Part shown: positions 7,438 through 16,440 of the stretch, one piece after another
Layout of the letters: each line of letters begins with the position of its first letter
Numbering within the stretch: position 1 is the stretch's first letter
Assembly: GCA_942491885.1 (NCBI GenBank)
Contig: CALOCQ010000003.1
Location: forward strand, 248,001-312,000
Direction: 5' to 3'
Source of the DNA: CALBPI01 sp942491885
GTDB lineage: Bacteria > Pseudomonadota > Gammaproteobacteria > Steroidobacterales > Woeseiaceae
DNA length: 64,000 bases
Program-made: the position numbers and the translations under genes
The notes under the pieces: generated by a model
The model's input: the letters and a program-made list of their open reading frames with translations, nothing else
Databases searched by the model: none
Told to the model about the DNA's origin: nothing

Positions 7438-9945
7438 TTACTGCACCAGCATCGTGGCGCTGCCGAGCGCAGCGGAACACACTGCGATACCGACGGTTTC
7501 GGTTCTGCTTGCTTCACAGCTGCCACCACACGTGGTGAGCCTGTCGATCAAGTTGTTCAACTCGCCTTCAATATCGGCGCGGTCAGGCTGTGAGGCCAGA
7601 TTCACGCCGACAACACGATCAACGATCGGGTCGATCAACAAGTCGCGATTGGCCTGGCTGCCGAACGCCGTGGAGGCTGCCGCATTGAAGTTGAAGCCTG
7701 CGAACACCTGCCCGCGCAGCGTCTGATCGTTAATCAAAGCGTTGCAGTATTCCACTGCCAGCTGTGCGACGCCGACCTGGTGCGCCGAGACGAAACCACC
7801 CAAGTCGGGGTTGCTCGGCAACTGCTGGCGAACCAGCTCGTAGGTCGTGCGTACGTCGGGCTGACTGCGTGATACGCCGGTAGCCTGTGACATCGTCGCG
7901 TCAATCTCTTCAAAGGTACGAATACCGATGTCCGAAACCGGATCGAGATTGGCGGCCGGTGGCGGCGCCAGCGGTACCGGATCGGTACGCACGTTCAGGT
8001 TGTCGCCGAGTACGTCGAAGGTCAGGAAGAATTCATCGGCGTCGGCGCCTTTCTCCTGAGCAAACACAGTACCGAACGGTGACAGCGGCTGACCGAGCTC
8101 GACCATCTGCGTGCTGTCCAGCTGCAAGTCGACCGTGCGGAACGCCTGGCCTACGCTGGCTTCAGCACCATTGATGCCGACACGGATGCCCTGCAGCGGG
8201 ATGCCGGCAAATGAGGCCGTCGGATCCAGCGTGATGAAGTGCGGTGCATTGAACAGATAACCGAAGTTATCGAACTGCGACACCTGCATCAGGACATAGG
8301 CCTCCGGCACATCAATCAGATGCGAGACGCTGAACAGCAGGAAGAACTTCTCGCCGACACCGGCATCAAAGTTCTGCAATACCTGCGCGTCCGTTAATAC
8401 GCGGTTGTGGATCGAGACAAAGCGGAAGGTACCGGCAAACACGCCGTCGCCGCTGACTTCATTACCAAGGACAAACGCAAAGGTGTCATCCCAGTCGGCA
8501 ATGCTGCCGCAGTTGTCCGCGCCACCATCCAGACAATCGATGTGCGAATTATCGTCAATGTTGATCAACTCACCGTTGACGTACAGGCTGCGACCTTCGA
8601 CCGGGCTGAAGTTTGCAACAACATGTTGCAACGAGGCCTGCAACACTTCGTCAGCATCCGGCGTTGACAGAGCTGCCATGCCGTTTGCATCCGTCGCGCC
8701 ACTGCGGTTCGAGAAGTCATAGTTATAAAGCGTCTGGCCGAGCGTAAAGTTACGCGCGTCCGGACCGGCCGAGTAGCTGACGATGCGAGACTCTTCCTGC
8801 GCAACATTGGCAGGAACCACCCACGCCTCGATTGCGTATTCGCCGGTGCTCTTGATCAGATCGTGCAGCTTTCTGCTGTCCGCTGTTCGAGCCTGAGCTT
8901 TACCGTTCTGGATGGTGATACCCCATCCGCCGACCCAGCTGACGTCGCCGGACAGCGTGAGATCCATCGCCGGTGATACACCACTGGTGTCGTAGGCAAT
9001 GGCGTCTTCACCGGTCTTGAACTCGTACGTCGCAATTGCGCTCGCCTCGTAGCGGCTGCCGCCTGCGGCAACGACGCCGTCGAGGATTGTCAGTGCTTTA
9101 CTGACCGTCAGCGTCGGGTCGACCTCGGTCGGTGTGATGCTGTTAGCCATTGCTGTGATCTGCGCTTGCATTTCGCTGGCGTTTGCCAGGCAGTCGTCCC
9201 AACAGTTATGGAATTCTTCGCGCAGGCGAACGACCAGTCGCGAATCAACCGGGCTATCCAGTTTGATCTTCGGCTTGGCAGCCTCGTAGGCCGTGCCCAG
9301 ATCGCCTTCTGCGAAGTAAGGTGACTGTGCCGCCGCAGAGTTCGACGTATGGCAGTCCTGGCAATAGGTCACCAGCAGCGGGTGAACCGTTGAGGCGAAC
9401 AGTGCCGCGTCTGCCGGGAAGTTCTTGCTCGTGCCCGGGTCTTTAATAGTCGGTGCGTCAAGCTGGATCGTACGACCGCCGCCGGCAACCAGATCGCCGG
9501 CCCAGCCGGTGATCCAGGTTGTCATAAGGTCGCCACAGACTGAGTCGCTGCCACTCCAGCAATTGTGACCGCTAAGTACTTTAGTCACCAGTCGTGAGTC
9601 GGCCGGAGAGGTCAGGTCGACTGCGCCGTTGGCCGCCTCATAAGCGAGGTTGATGTCATCCGTGCGTGCAAACGTCGGTGACTGACCACCCGCGCCGTGA
9701 CAGTCGCCACAGCCGGCCTCGGCCTGGATGTTGTCCCACAGGTTGAGTTTGAAGTCCTGCACTTCTGCGGTGGCCGGAGCCGGACCGTTGTAGCCGGTGT
9801 TACCCGGAATACTTGTAACCGGATTCACCTGGGTTTCGGCGCCGCCTGAGCAGGCGCTGACCAGAATGACGGTCGCGAGTGCAGTAATCAGCCGTGAAGA
9901 ATGACGGGCGATTGTCGATGCAATTGTATTTCTAATAAATGTCAT
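7438..9945 (-). CDS. Di-haem c-type cytochrome lipoprotein with LamG domain
   Basis: 835 residues. A signal peptide with lipobox (VILVSAC, Cys32) predicts a lipoprotein. Two c-type haem sites are visible, C79-x-x-C82-H83 (CGDCH) and C195-x-x-C198-H199 (CQDCH), in two related repeats that share the pattern AYEAA...SPADSRLV/SPVDSRLV...HNCW. Residues about 300-490 look like a LamG/concanavalin-like fold (YAIEAWVVPANV, LQHVVANFSPVEG, SLYVNGELI). The C-terminal third has no domain I recognise. LamG-cytochrome fusions are typical of planctomycete degradative proteins (general knowledge). It lies 10 bp downstream of the mono-haem gene, in the same operon. Confidence 0.85.
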   Translation of the reverse strand: MTFIRNTIASTIARHSSRLITALATVILVSACSGGAETQVNPVTSIPGNTGYNGPAPATAEVQDFKLNLWDNIQAEAGCGDCHGAGGQSPTFARTDDINLAYEAANGAVDLTSPADSRLVTKVLSGHNCWSGSDSVCGDLMTTWITGWAGDLVAGGGRTIQLDAPTIKDPGTSKNFPADAALFASTVHPLLVTYCQDCHTSNSAAAQSPYFAEGDLGTAYEAAKPKIKLDSPVDSRLVVRLREEFHNCWDDCLANASEMQAQITAMANSITPTEVDPTLTVSKALTILDGVVAAGGSRYEASAIATYEFKTGEDAIAYDTSGVSPAMDLTLSGDVSWVGGWGITIQNGKAQARTADSRKLHDLIKSTGEYAIEAWVVPANVAQEESRIVSYSAGPDARNFTLGQTLYNYDFSNRSGATDANGMAALSTPDADEVLQASLQHVVANFSPVEGRSLYVNGELINIDDNSHIDCLDGGADNCGSIADWDDTFAFVLGNEVSGDGVFAGTFRFVSIHNRVLTDAQVLQNFDAGVGEKFFLLFSVSHLIDVPEAYVLMQVSQFDNFGYLFNAPHFITLDPTASFAGIPLQGIRVGINGAEASVGQAFRTVDLQLDSTQMVELGQPLSPFGTVFAQEKGADADEFFLTFDVLGDNLNVRTDPVPLAPPPAANLDPVSDIGIRTFEEIDATMSQATGVSRSQPDVRTTYELVRQQLPSNPDLGGFVSAHQVGVAQLAVEYCNALINDQTLRGQVFAGFNFNAAASTAFGSQANRDLLIDPIVDRVVGVNLASQPDRADIEGELNNLIDRLTTCGGSCEASRTETVGIAVCSAALGSATMLVQ

Positions 9946-9955
9946 TGTCGTATCC

Positions 9956-11125
9956 TCAGTCGCCCATGCAGTAGGTAGCCGCTTCGGCGAACGTACGCTT
10001 CAAGCGGAAGCCATTACCGGTAAAGGAAGTGACCATCGCATCTATTTGATCGCGATCGGTCTGGTCGACCGGTGGGCGCAAACAAACGTTCTCGAAGACC
10101 TTCTTGACCTGGCATTGCGCGAACACGGCGCTGCTTCCAAGCTCCTGCCCCATGGACTTCGCACCGTTTCCGCTGCCCGGCAATGTGCCGTCCCAGCCCA
10201 GAAGTGCGTTACGGCCGTTACGCCAGTAGTTGTCCCAGCCGTCGTCCGGCGTGACGTAGCCGTACGGGAAGTTACCTTCGTTAATGAAGTACTTCGGCTG
10301 AACGTTGCCGGGCGTGTATTCGATGCTGCCGGTTTCCTCGTTGAACGTGTAATAGGCAAAAGCCTGTGTCAGTGGGTCCATACCCGTGTGACAACCAATA
10401 CAGTTGTTCAGGAACAAACGGCTGTCGCCGCCCGGGCTGCGCGTCACATCCTGACGGATACGATCTGGCGGCAATGTGATGTCTTTGACCTGCTCGAGGT
10501 CATTACACAGATGATTCATCAGCGTGAACCGCAACATGGCGCGGTTGGTGCCGGCTACGAAGAACGATTCGGCCGCGGCGCGCGTTGTCATCACGCCGGC
10601 AGTTGCTTCGGTCGGCAGCGACGTCACCGCTGATTGGGTCGTACGCACGAGTCCTGTCTTAAGGTCGATAGCGCGATCCTCAAGCTCTTCATAGTGCGCG
10701 TTGCTTGTCATCGAATAACCGGGCAAGCCGAGTGATGCGTCGCCTACATAGAGAATGTCCGCTGACAGCACTTCGCTGAAGTTCACATCATCGCGAACCA
10801 TGCCGATAACCGTCGCGGTGTAATCGTTCAACGGAGCGAACACATCGAAGTCACGGTTGGTCCACGGCGTCGCGAAGTTCTTGAGCGTCACGCTATAGAA
10901 AGCGCTGTTCTCCATCGCAATGTCGGCGGCGGCCAGAGCGTCTCCGCTCGCGATCTCCGCCTCCATGGCATCGAGCACGGCCGCTGTCGGCGGTACGCCG
11001 GCGAGCCGATCGTGCATGCGCTTGGCCTGTTCACGCGGACCGGCAGATGCTGTGGCGATGGACAGTGCCAGTGCCAGCCCAGCGACTGCGAGTTGCGTCG
11101 GTTTCAAAGTATTTTGTCTTTTCAT
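9956..11125 (-). CDS. Exported mono-haem protein with DUF1588-like haem motif
   Basis: 389 residues with a cleavable signal peptide (QLAVAGLALALSIATASA). One c-haem site, C242-x-x-C245-H246, lies in NNCIGCHTGMDPLTQAF; the His followed by MDPL resembles the CxxCH-x-x-MDPxGFA signature of planctomycete DUF1588/DUF1585 proteins. A second Cys pair is near the C terminus (CQVKKVFENVC). Probably a periplasmic electron carrier or part of a redox complex. First gene of the leftward operon; its start faces a 913-bp intergenic region shared with the rightward HzsA-related gene. Confidence 0.78.
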   Translation of the reverse strand: MKRQNTLKPTQLAVAGLALALSIATASAGPREQAKRMHDRLAGVPPTAAVLDAMEAEIASGDALAAADIAMENSAFYSVTLKNFATPWTNRDFDVFAPLNDYTATVIGMVRDDVNFSEVLSADILYVGDASLGLPGYSMTSNAHYEELEDRAIDLKTGLVRTTQSAVTSLPTEATAGVMTTRAAAESFFVAGTNRAMLRFTLMNHLCNDLEQVKDITLPPDRIRQDVTRSPGGDSRLFLNNCIGCHTGMDPLTQAFAYYTFNEETGSIEYTPGNVQPKYFINEGNFPYGYVTPDDGWDNYWRNGRNALLGWDGTLPGSGNGAKSMGQELGSSAVFAQCQVKKVFENVCLRPPVDQTDRDQIDAMVTSFTGNGFRLKRTFAEAATYCMGD

Positions 11126-12038
11126 TTCGACCCTGCTTTTGCCTTTTTGCCGCTGCTATTAATGCTTTGGCAGTTAACAACGTTGTGTCTCACTGAGTGC
11201 CACCTAACCGTGACCCTCTGATGCCGTTCGCCAGTCTGCATACAGTTCGCACTGCTTGCAGTGATGCCCCTCACAGTCCCTTCAGAATTTTCTGCAGTGC
11301 CGTGAGGTGACGACACGAACGACATCGGTACGAGAGAAATGTTGCAAGCGTCGTGCCAGTGCTAAAACGCGTTACTGTCATTTCCATTATTCCCATTGGA
11401 AACAGCAGCTAACGCTATTTTTGTCGCGACGGCGGCTTGCCGTGATATGTAAAACCTTTGTCGGGGATTTCGACAACTCTGCAGGGGCTGTTAGTTAAGT
11501 TATTGTTTTTAAAGGGCTATTGATTTGTCGCAGGAGTGAGACAGGGGTGCCGCGCATGGGCAGTAGGGCGCAGAAACGTCTGACATGCGTGAGTTCACAT
11601 TTTTGCATCAGGCGTTCTTAGGTCTGGTCGTCTCGACGCTTCACGACGGCTTCAACAGCGCTGTTGTAGCAAACCCTTACCAGTGCGGTGTTTCATCGCA
11701 TTCAGCCACGATGTCGCCTGCGTCGATCCAGGCTTCGATTGCGCCGCACCGAAATCGTGTCTCGGAATTGAGACATTACGCCGCAAAAATCTGATTCATA
11801 TAATCCGCGTAAGTTTTGCCTCTGCAGCACTCACGTTCTGCCGACGGCCAAGTGCACAGTTCTGGCCGCTGCTCGAGAGGCACGAGTGGAACTGTGAAGT
11901 TGTTAACAGAATACGCGACGGTCGATCGTCACCATGTGCATTACGTTTAATCGGTTAATGCAATCAGCAACCCCGGGCAGCAATGTTGCCTGAAGCGCTG
12001 AAAGACGACGCCTCGCCACTGTTCATCGAGGTGTTCCC
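11126..12038. other. 913-bp intergenic region between divergent redox operons
   Basis: I see no convincing coding sequence: open frames here are short and lack family features. The region is more AT-rich than its flanks in parts (for example 11490-11515) and must carry the promoters for both operons, although I could not pick a clear -35/-10 pair. It holds an 18-bp inverted repeat (11758-11775), a 10-bp palindrome ACAACGTTGT (11177-11186) near the leftward start and several short hairpins. The size is unusual in this compact genome, so extended regulation or a small RNA is possible. Confidence 0.6.
11758..11775. promoter_or_regulatory. Inverted repeat, possible operator
   Basis: TGTCTC and GAGACA, separated by the 6-base spacer GGAATT, form a perfect inverted repeat inside the divergent intergenic region, about 265 bp before the HzsA-related gene. 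The size and symmetry fit a dimeric regulator site. No regulator is assigned, and a single site is weak evidence. Confidence 0.25.
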
Positions 12039-14723
12039 ATGGATTCTATGGCAACTGCAAAAGAAAAAAGTTTATTCGCTGCAAAATCGCTCGGCTTTAT
12101 CGCGACGATGTTACTGGTCGCGGGTTGTAGTCCCGGCGGCGAAGATGGCGACGTCGTCGGCTTCGGCAACGGGCAGCAGGCCGATCCGGTTGCGCTCGAT
12201 TTTCCGATCGCCTACGTCTCCCGGCCCATAGCGCTGGACGAGGATGGCGAACCCGTGATGGAAGACCTGCGCGAAGTTTTGTCTTTCAACATCGGTGCTG
12301 ACCTGTATTTCCGTGATCGGGCATCGCCAAGTTCACCGGACGTCAATATCACCGGCGAGATCACCCAGGGCCTTGCCGATATTCGTGACGTCAGTGTGTC
12401 GTTCGATGCGCAACGCATAGCCTTTGCGATGCGTGTGCCGTTCGACCCTGATCTCGACGAAGAAGAGCAGGTCACCTGGAATATCTGGGAATACGAGATT
12501 CCTACCAATACATTGAAACGCGTCATTTCATCCGATATTACCGCCGAGGCGGGGCACGATATTTCGCCGCGCTATCTGCCGGACGGCCGGCTCGTCTTCA
12601 GCTCGACGCGTCAGCGCCAGTCGGCAGCCATATTGCTGGACGAAGGCAAACCGCAGTTTCCTGCACTCGACGGTGACCGCAACGAGCCCGCGTTTCTGCT
12701 GCACACCATGCAGACAGACGGTACCGAGATAGAGCAAATTGGCTTTAACCAGAGCCACGAGCTGAACCCAATTGTTCTCGACGACGGGACCATCGTCTTT
12801 ACCCGCTGGGACAATGTTGGCGGCAACAACGAGATGAACCTGTACCGGATGAACCCGGATGGTACAGCGCTTGAGCTGCTCTACGGGGCGCAGAGCCACG
12901 ACGTCGACGGCGACGGGCAGGAAGAGCAGTTCGTGCAGCCGCAGATCCTGCCGGACGGTACTTTGGTCGCGTTGTTGAAACCATTTCAGGGCGATACTAC
13001 CGGCGGTGCACTGGTCGACATCGACGTGGCAACCTATCTCGAGAATACACAACCGACAGTCGACAATATCGGCATGCCGGGTCCGGCCCAGACGCCGGCA
13101 ACGATCAATAATGTACTCGCGGCTGCGAATGAGATCTCCCCGGGCGGGCGCTATCTGTCGGTTTACCCGTTGCGCGATGGTTCGGACCAGCTGCTGATCA
13201 GCTGGAGTCAGTGCCGGTTACAGGACGTCGAAATGCGCATCCTGCCATGCACGGCGGACAACCTCCTGGATACGACACTCATTCAGGCGCCATCAATCTA
13301 TGGAATCTGGTTGTATGATCGCCGCGACGAAACGCAGCTGCCGGTTGTGCCGCCGGTTGAGGGTTTCATTTTCTCAGAAATCGTAGCGGCAGAGCCGCGT
13401 CCGACACCGTTAGTCTTGCTCGGTGGCGACAGCGTATTCCAGCTCGACCCGAGTATTGCTGACGAAGGCGTCGGCGTACTGAATATTCGCAGTGTTTATG
13501 ATGTGCTCGGCGTCGATACGGTGCCGGGCGGCATCGATGCACTCGCCGATCCTGCTCAATTTACCGCCGACCAGCGTCCGGCGCGTTTCCTGCGTATAGA
13601 AAAAGCGGTTTCGATTCCTGACGAGGAAATCGTCGATCTTGATAACTCCGCGTTCGGTGCCGGCATCGGGCAGGGTATGCGCGAGATTCTCGGTTACACA
13701 ATGATCGAGCCTGACGGATCGGTGATGGTCAAAGTGCCTGCCGACGTTGCGTTGGGACTCAGTGTCGTTGATCGCAACGGTCGTCGGATCATGCAGCGTC
13801 ACCAGAACTGGCTGCAGGTTCGCCCGGGCGAGGAGCTTTCATGCGGCGGTTGCCACGACCGCAACAGTGGCCTTTCGCATGGTCGCTCAGACGCGTTCGC
13901 GGCCGCACATGACGGTGCCGTAACAACCGGCCAGCCGTATCCGAATACCGATCCCCTGTTGTTCGCGGACATGGGCCAAACGATGGCCGAAGTTCGTGCT
14001 CGTGCGACCTGTTCGGGCGACTTCTGCTCTTCGCTCGAGCCTAGCGTAAACGTCGTGTTCGACGATGTCTGGACCGACCCGGCAACTGCCGGGCGCGCTG
14101 CCGACGCTGCTTACCGACTGACTTATCGCGACACATTGGTTAATGGCGTTACGGTCAACGGCCTCGAAACACCGCCGCCGGTTAGCGCCGCATGCGAGCA
14201 AGAGTGGACAGCAAGTTGTCGCACCGTAATTCACTATGAGATGCACCTGCACCCGCTGTGGTCGCTGCCGCGTCAGACGCTCGACGCCATGGGTGGTGTC
14301 GTCAGTGATTTCACCTGTATCGGATGTCACAGCGACCGTGATGCGGCCGGCGCGCTGCAGGTTCCGGTTGCACAGCTTGACCTGAGTAACGGTGCTTCTG
14401 ATCAGGAGGCGGATCAGTTCAAGGCCTATCGCGAACTGCTGTTCGGCGACAATGAGCAGGAACTCAACATGGGCGCGTTGCAGGACAGGCTCGTTCAGGT
14501 CGATGTTGATCCGGTTACCGGTGACCCAATCCTGGCAACTGTCGGGGTCGCGGCGAGCATGTCTTCGGCGGGCGCCAATTCATCACTACGATTCTTCAGC
14601 CGCTTTGCTGCCGGTGGTACGCATGCGGGCTATCTGAGCGATGCCGAGCTTCGCCTGATCTCGGAATGGCTCGACATCGGTGGCCAGTATTACAACGACC
14701 CGTTCATGGTGCCTCAGGACTAG
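12039..14723 (+). CDS. HzsA-related di-haem lipoprotein
   Basis: 894 residues. Signal peptide and lipobox (LLVAGC, Cys30). The N-terminal half looks like a TolB-type beta-propeller with repeated motifs (ISPRYLPDGRLVFSS, NPIVLDDGTIVFTRW). The middle (about 485-590: VGVLNIRSVYDVLG, PARFLRIEKAVSI) resembles the middle domain of the hydrazine synthase alpha subunit; proteins of this type are often annotated HzsA-related. Two haem sites follow: C602-x-x-C605-H606 and C760-x-x-C763-H764. Real hydrazine synthase belongs to anammox bacteria and no other anammox gene is visible, so another redox reaction is likely. The start at 12039 has GAGGTG at 12028-12033. It begins the rightward operon. Confidence 0.82.
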   Translation: MDSMATAKEKSLFAAKSLGFIATMLLVAGCSPGGEDGDVVGFGNGQQADPVALDFPIAYVSRPIALDEDGEPVMEDLREVLSFNIGADLYFRDRASPSSPDVNITGEITQGLADIRDVSVSFDAQRIAFAMRVPFDPDLDEEEQVTWNIWEYEIPTNTLKRVISSDITAEAGHDISPRYLPDGRLVFSSTRQRQSAAILLDEGKPQFPALDGDRNEPAFLLHTMQTDGTEIEQIGFNQSHELNPIVLDDGTIVFTRWDNVGGNNEMNLYRMNPDGTALELLYGAQSHDVDGDGQEEQFVQPQILPDGTLVALLKPFQGDTTGGALVDIDVATYLENTQPTVDNIGMPGPAQTPATINNVLAAANEISPGGRYLSVYPLRDGSDQLLISWSQCRLQDVEMRILPCTADNLLDTTLIQAPSIYGIWLYDRRDETQLPVVPPVEGFIFSEIVAAEPRPTPLVLLGGDSVFQLDPSIADEGVGVLNIRSVYDVLGVDTVPGGIDALADPAQFTADQRPARFLRIEKAVSIPDEEIVDLDNSAFGAGIGQGMREILGYTMIEPDGSVMVKVPADVALGLSVVDRNGRRIMQRHQNWLQVRPGEELSCGGCHDRNSGLSHGRSDAFAAAHDGAVTTGQPYPNTDPLLFADMGQTMAEVRARATCSGDFCSSLEPSVNVVFDDVWTDPATAGRAADAAYRLTYRDTLVNGVTVNGLETPPPVSAACEQEWTASCRTVIHYEMHLHPLWSLPRQTLDAMGGVVSDFTCIGCHSDRDAAGALQVPVAQLDLSNGASDQEADQFKAYRELLFGDNEQELNMGALQDRLVQVDVDPVTGDPILATVGVAASMSSAGANSSLRFFSRFAAGGTHAGYLSDAELRLISEWLDIGGQYYNDPFMVPQD

Positions 14724-14726
14724 ATT

Positions 14727-15485
14727 ATGGCGCGGTATCTGTCTAAAGCTGTTCTGGTTGCTGCGCTGTTCGCGCTGGCCGCCGTCATGGTCCCAGCAGA
14801 CGCCGAGGCGCGCGAATACCGTAAGGTTTCCGTTGCCGACCCGTTCATCGACATGCATACCGGTCCGGGTAAGGGGTATCCCATAACGCGCGTTGTTGAG
14901 CGTGGCGAAAGCGTCGATATCATTCGCCGCAAGACCGACTGGTTCAAGGTACGCACCGATCGCGGACGTGAAGGCTGGGTGCACATCGCGCAGCTGGAGC
15001 TGACGCTTGACGAAACCGGTGAGCTCACAGAAATCGAGAGCATCGGACGTGATGAGTTTCTTCAGCAGCGCTGGGAGACCGGCATCATGACCGGCGACTT
15101 TTCCGGTGCGGACGCGGTATCGGTCTACGGTGGTTATTCGATCACCCGCAATCTGTCCGTGGAAGTCTGGGGCTCGCAGCTGATCGGGAATTTCTCTAAC
15201 GGCTGGCTGGGCACCGTCAATGTCGTACATGAGGCGTGGCCGGAATGGCGCGTGTCACCGTACTTCACGTTGGGTACGGGCGTAGTTCGCACGGAACCGA
15301 AAGGCACATTGATTGGCACAACGGATCGCACCGACCAGGTCACAATTGTTGGCGGCGGGGTGCGTGCCTATCTGACGCGTCGCTTCGTGCTGCGCGCTGA
15401 GTACAAGAGTTACGTGGTTTTGACCAGTCGTGACGAAAACGAGGAAATCGAAGAATGGAAAGTCGGGTTCGGATTCTTTTTCTGA
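14727..15485 (+). CDS. SH3b-domain outer-membrane beta-barrel protein
   Basis: 252 residues with a signal peptide ending near ADAEA. Residues about 33-95 form a bacterial SH3 domain (IDMHTGPGKGYPI, WFKVRTDRGREGWVHI), a fold that commonly binds peptidoglycan or peptides. The rest has alternating amphipathic strands and ends in KVGFGFFF, a C-terminal aromatic signature typical of BAM-inserted barrels. It starts 3 bp after the HzsA-related stop and overlaps the next gene by 31 bp, so translation is probably coupled. It may anchor the redox lipoprotein near the wall or outer membrane (inference). Confidence 0.75.
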   Translation: MARYLSKAVLVAALFALAAVMVPADAEAREYRKVSVADPFIDMHTGPGKGYPITRVVERGESVDIIRRKTDWFKVRTDRGREGWVHIAQLELTLDETGELTEIESIGRDEFLQQRWETGIMTGDFSGADAVSVYGGYSITRNLSVEVWGSQLIGNFSNGWLGTVNVVHEAWPEWRVSPYFTLGTGVVRTEPKGTLIGTTDRTDQVTIVGGGVRAYLTRRFVLRAEYKSYVVLTSRDENEEIEEWKVGFGFFF

Positions 15486-16132
15486 CCGCTATTGCGGTTA
15501 GCATGCTGACGCTCAGCGGATGCTCGTCGTTGCCATTCTTTGGCAAAAAGGCGGACACCGAAATTGCGCAGGCGCCGGAGCAGGTCATCGAGCCTGAGGT
15601 TGAGCGACGAGAAATCAAGGTACCGAAGATCGATACCGAGGATTTCGAGATCGGCGCTTTCGCCGGCGTGCTCGCGGTTGAGGACTTTGGCAGCAGCGCC
15701 GTCGTCGGTGCGACATTCGCCTATCACGTTTCCGAAGCACTGTTTGCGGAAGCGGCGATCGGACGTACAGATGCCGGTACCACCAGCTTCGAGCGGCTTA
15801 GCGGTGCGGCGCCGCTACTGACAGACGACGAGCGCCAGTTCACCTATTACAACGCGTCTATCGGCTGGAACATTTTCCCCGGTGAGGCATTTTTCGGCCG
15901 GAACAAGGCGTTCAATCAATCGTTCTACCTGATTGGCGGATTGGGCAGTACCCGTTTCGGCGGTGATGATCTCTTTACTATCAATCTGGGCGCGGGCTAT
16001 CGATTGTTGTTCAACGACATCTTCGCGTTGCGCGTCGATTTTCGTGACCACGCATTTGATACGGACTTGCTTGGCGAGAGCAAGACCGCACACAACCTGA
16101 CCGGCCATGTCGGTTTCACCTTCTTCTTCTGA
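15455..16132 (+). CDS. Lipoprotein with outer-membrane beta-barrel domain
   Basis: 225 residues. Lipobox LTLSGC near residue 22, a linker rich in Glu and Lys, then beta-strand-rich sequence (EIGAFAGVLAVEDFGSS, LFAEAAIGRTDAG, FYLIGGLGSTRFGG, ITINL-like segments) ending in GHVGFTFFF. The pattern resembles barrel domains seen with gliding or myxobacterial-type outer-membrane proteins (OMP_myx_plus-like; from memory). The start lies inside the preceding gene, and both proteins end with the same FFF signature, which suggests two paired barrels or a shared ancestor. Confidence 0.72.
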   Translation: MESRVRILFLTAIAVSMLTLSGCSSLPFFGKKADTEIAQAPEQVIEPEVERREIKVPKIDTEDFEIGAFAGVLAVEDFGSSAVVGATFAYHVSEALFAEAAIGRTDAGTTSFERLSGAAPLLTDDERQFTYYNASIGWNIFPGEAFFGRNKAFNQSFYLIGGLGSTRFGGDDLFTINLGAGYRLLFNDIFALRVDFRDHAFDTDLLGESKTAHNLTGHVGFTFFF

Positions 16133-16150
16133 TCTGATTAGGTAGCGCTG

Positions 16151-16402
16151 ATGAATTTCATTAAAAACAGACTGCAATTGTTAGCCAGAGTCCTGCTGGC
16201 ATTGCTGATTACGACCAGCATGAGCGCCTGCTCGAATATCGAGCCATGGGTTAAGCCCTATGAGCGCGACCGGTTGGCTGACCCGATTATGTTCCTGGAT
16301 CACGATCCGGTGTCGACTTCCTACATGCACCATGTATTTGAATCACGCGAAGGCGCCCGTGGCGCGCAGGGCAGCGTGGGCGGTGGTTGCGGCTGTAACT
16401 GA
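16151..16402 (+). CDS. DUF4266 lipoprotein
   Basis: 83 residues. Signal peptide with lipobox (MSAC, Cys about 27), then the DUF4266 core EPWVKPYERDRLADPIM, and a Gly/Cys-rich tail (GGGCGCN). The family has no known function; I recall members beside DUF3570 barrels, as here (39 bp downstream). The terminal Cys pair may bind metal or form a disulfide. Probably a small accessory lipoprotein for the barrel. Confidence 0.8.
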   Translation: MNFIKNRLQLLARVLLALLITTSMSACSNIEPWVKPYERDRLADPIMFLDHDPVSTSYMHHVFESREGARGAQGSVGGGCGCN

Positions 16403-16440
16403 GCCTGCAGACCCCGAAGCGAGAGACAGACGAGGCAATC

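Noticed and set aside
12039..14723. True hydrazine synthase and anammox metabolism
   Set aside because: Only one related subunit is present, as a lipoprotein beside barrel genes; no beta/gamma subunits or hydrazine dehydrogenase are nearby.
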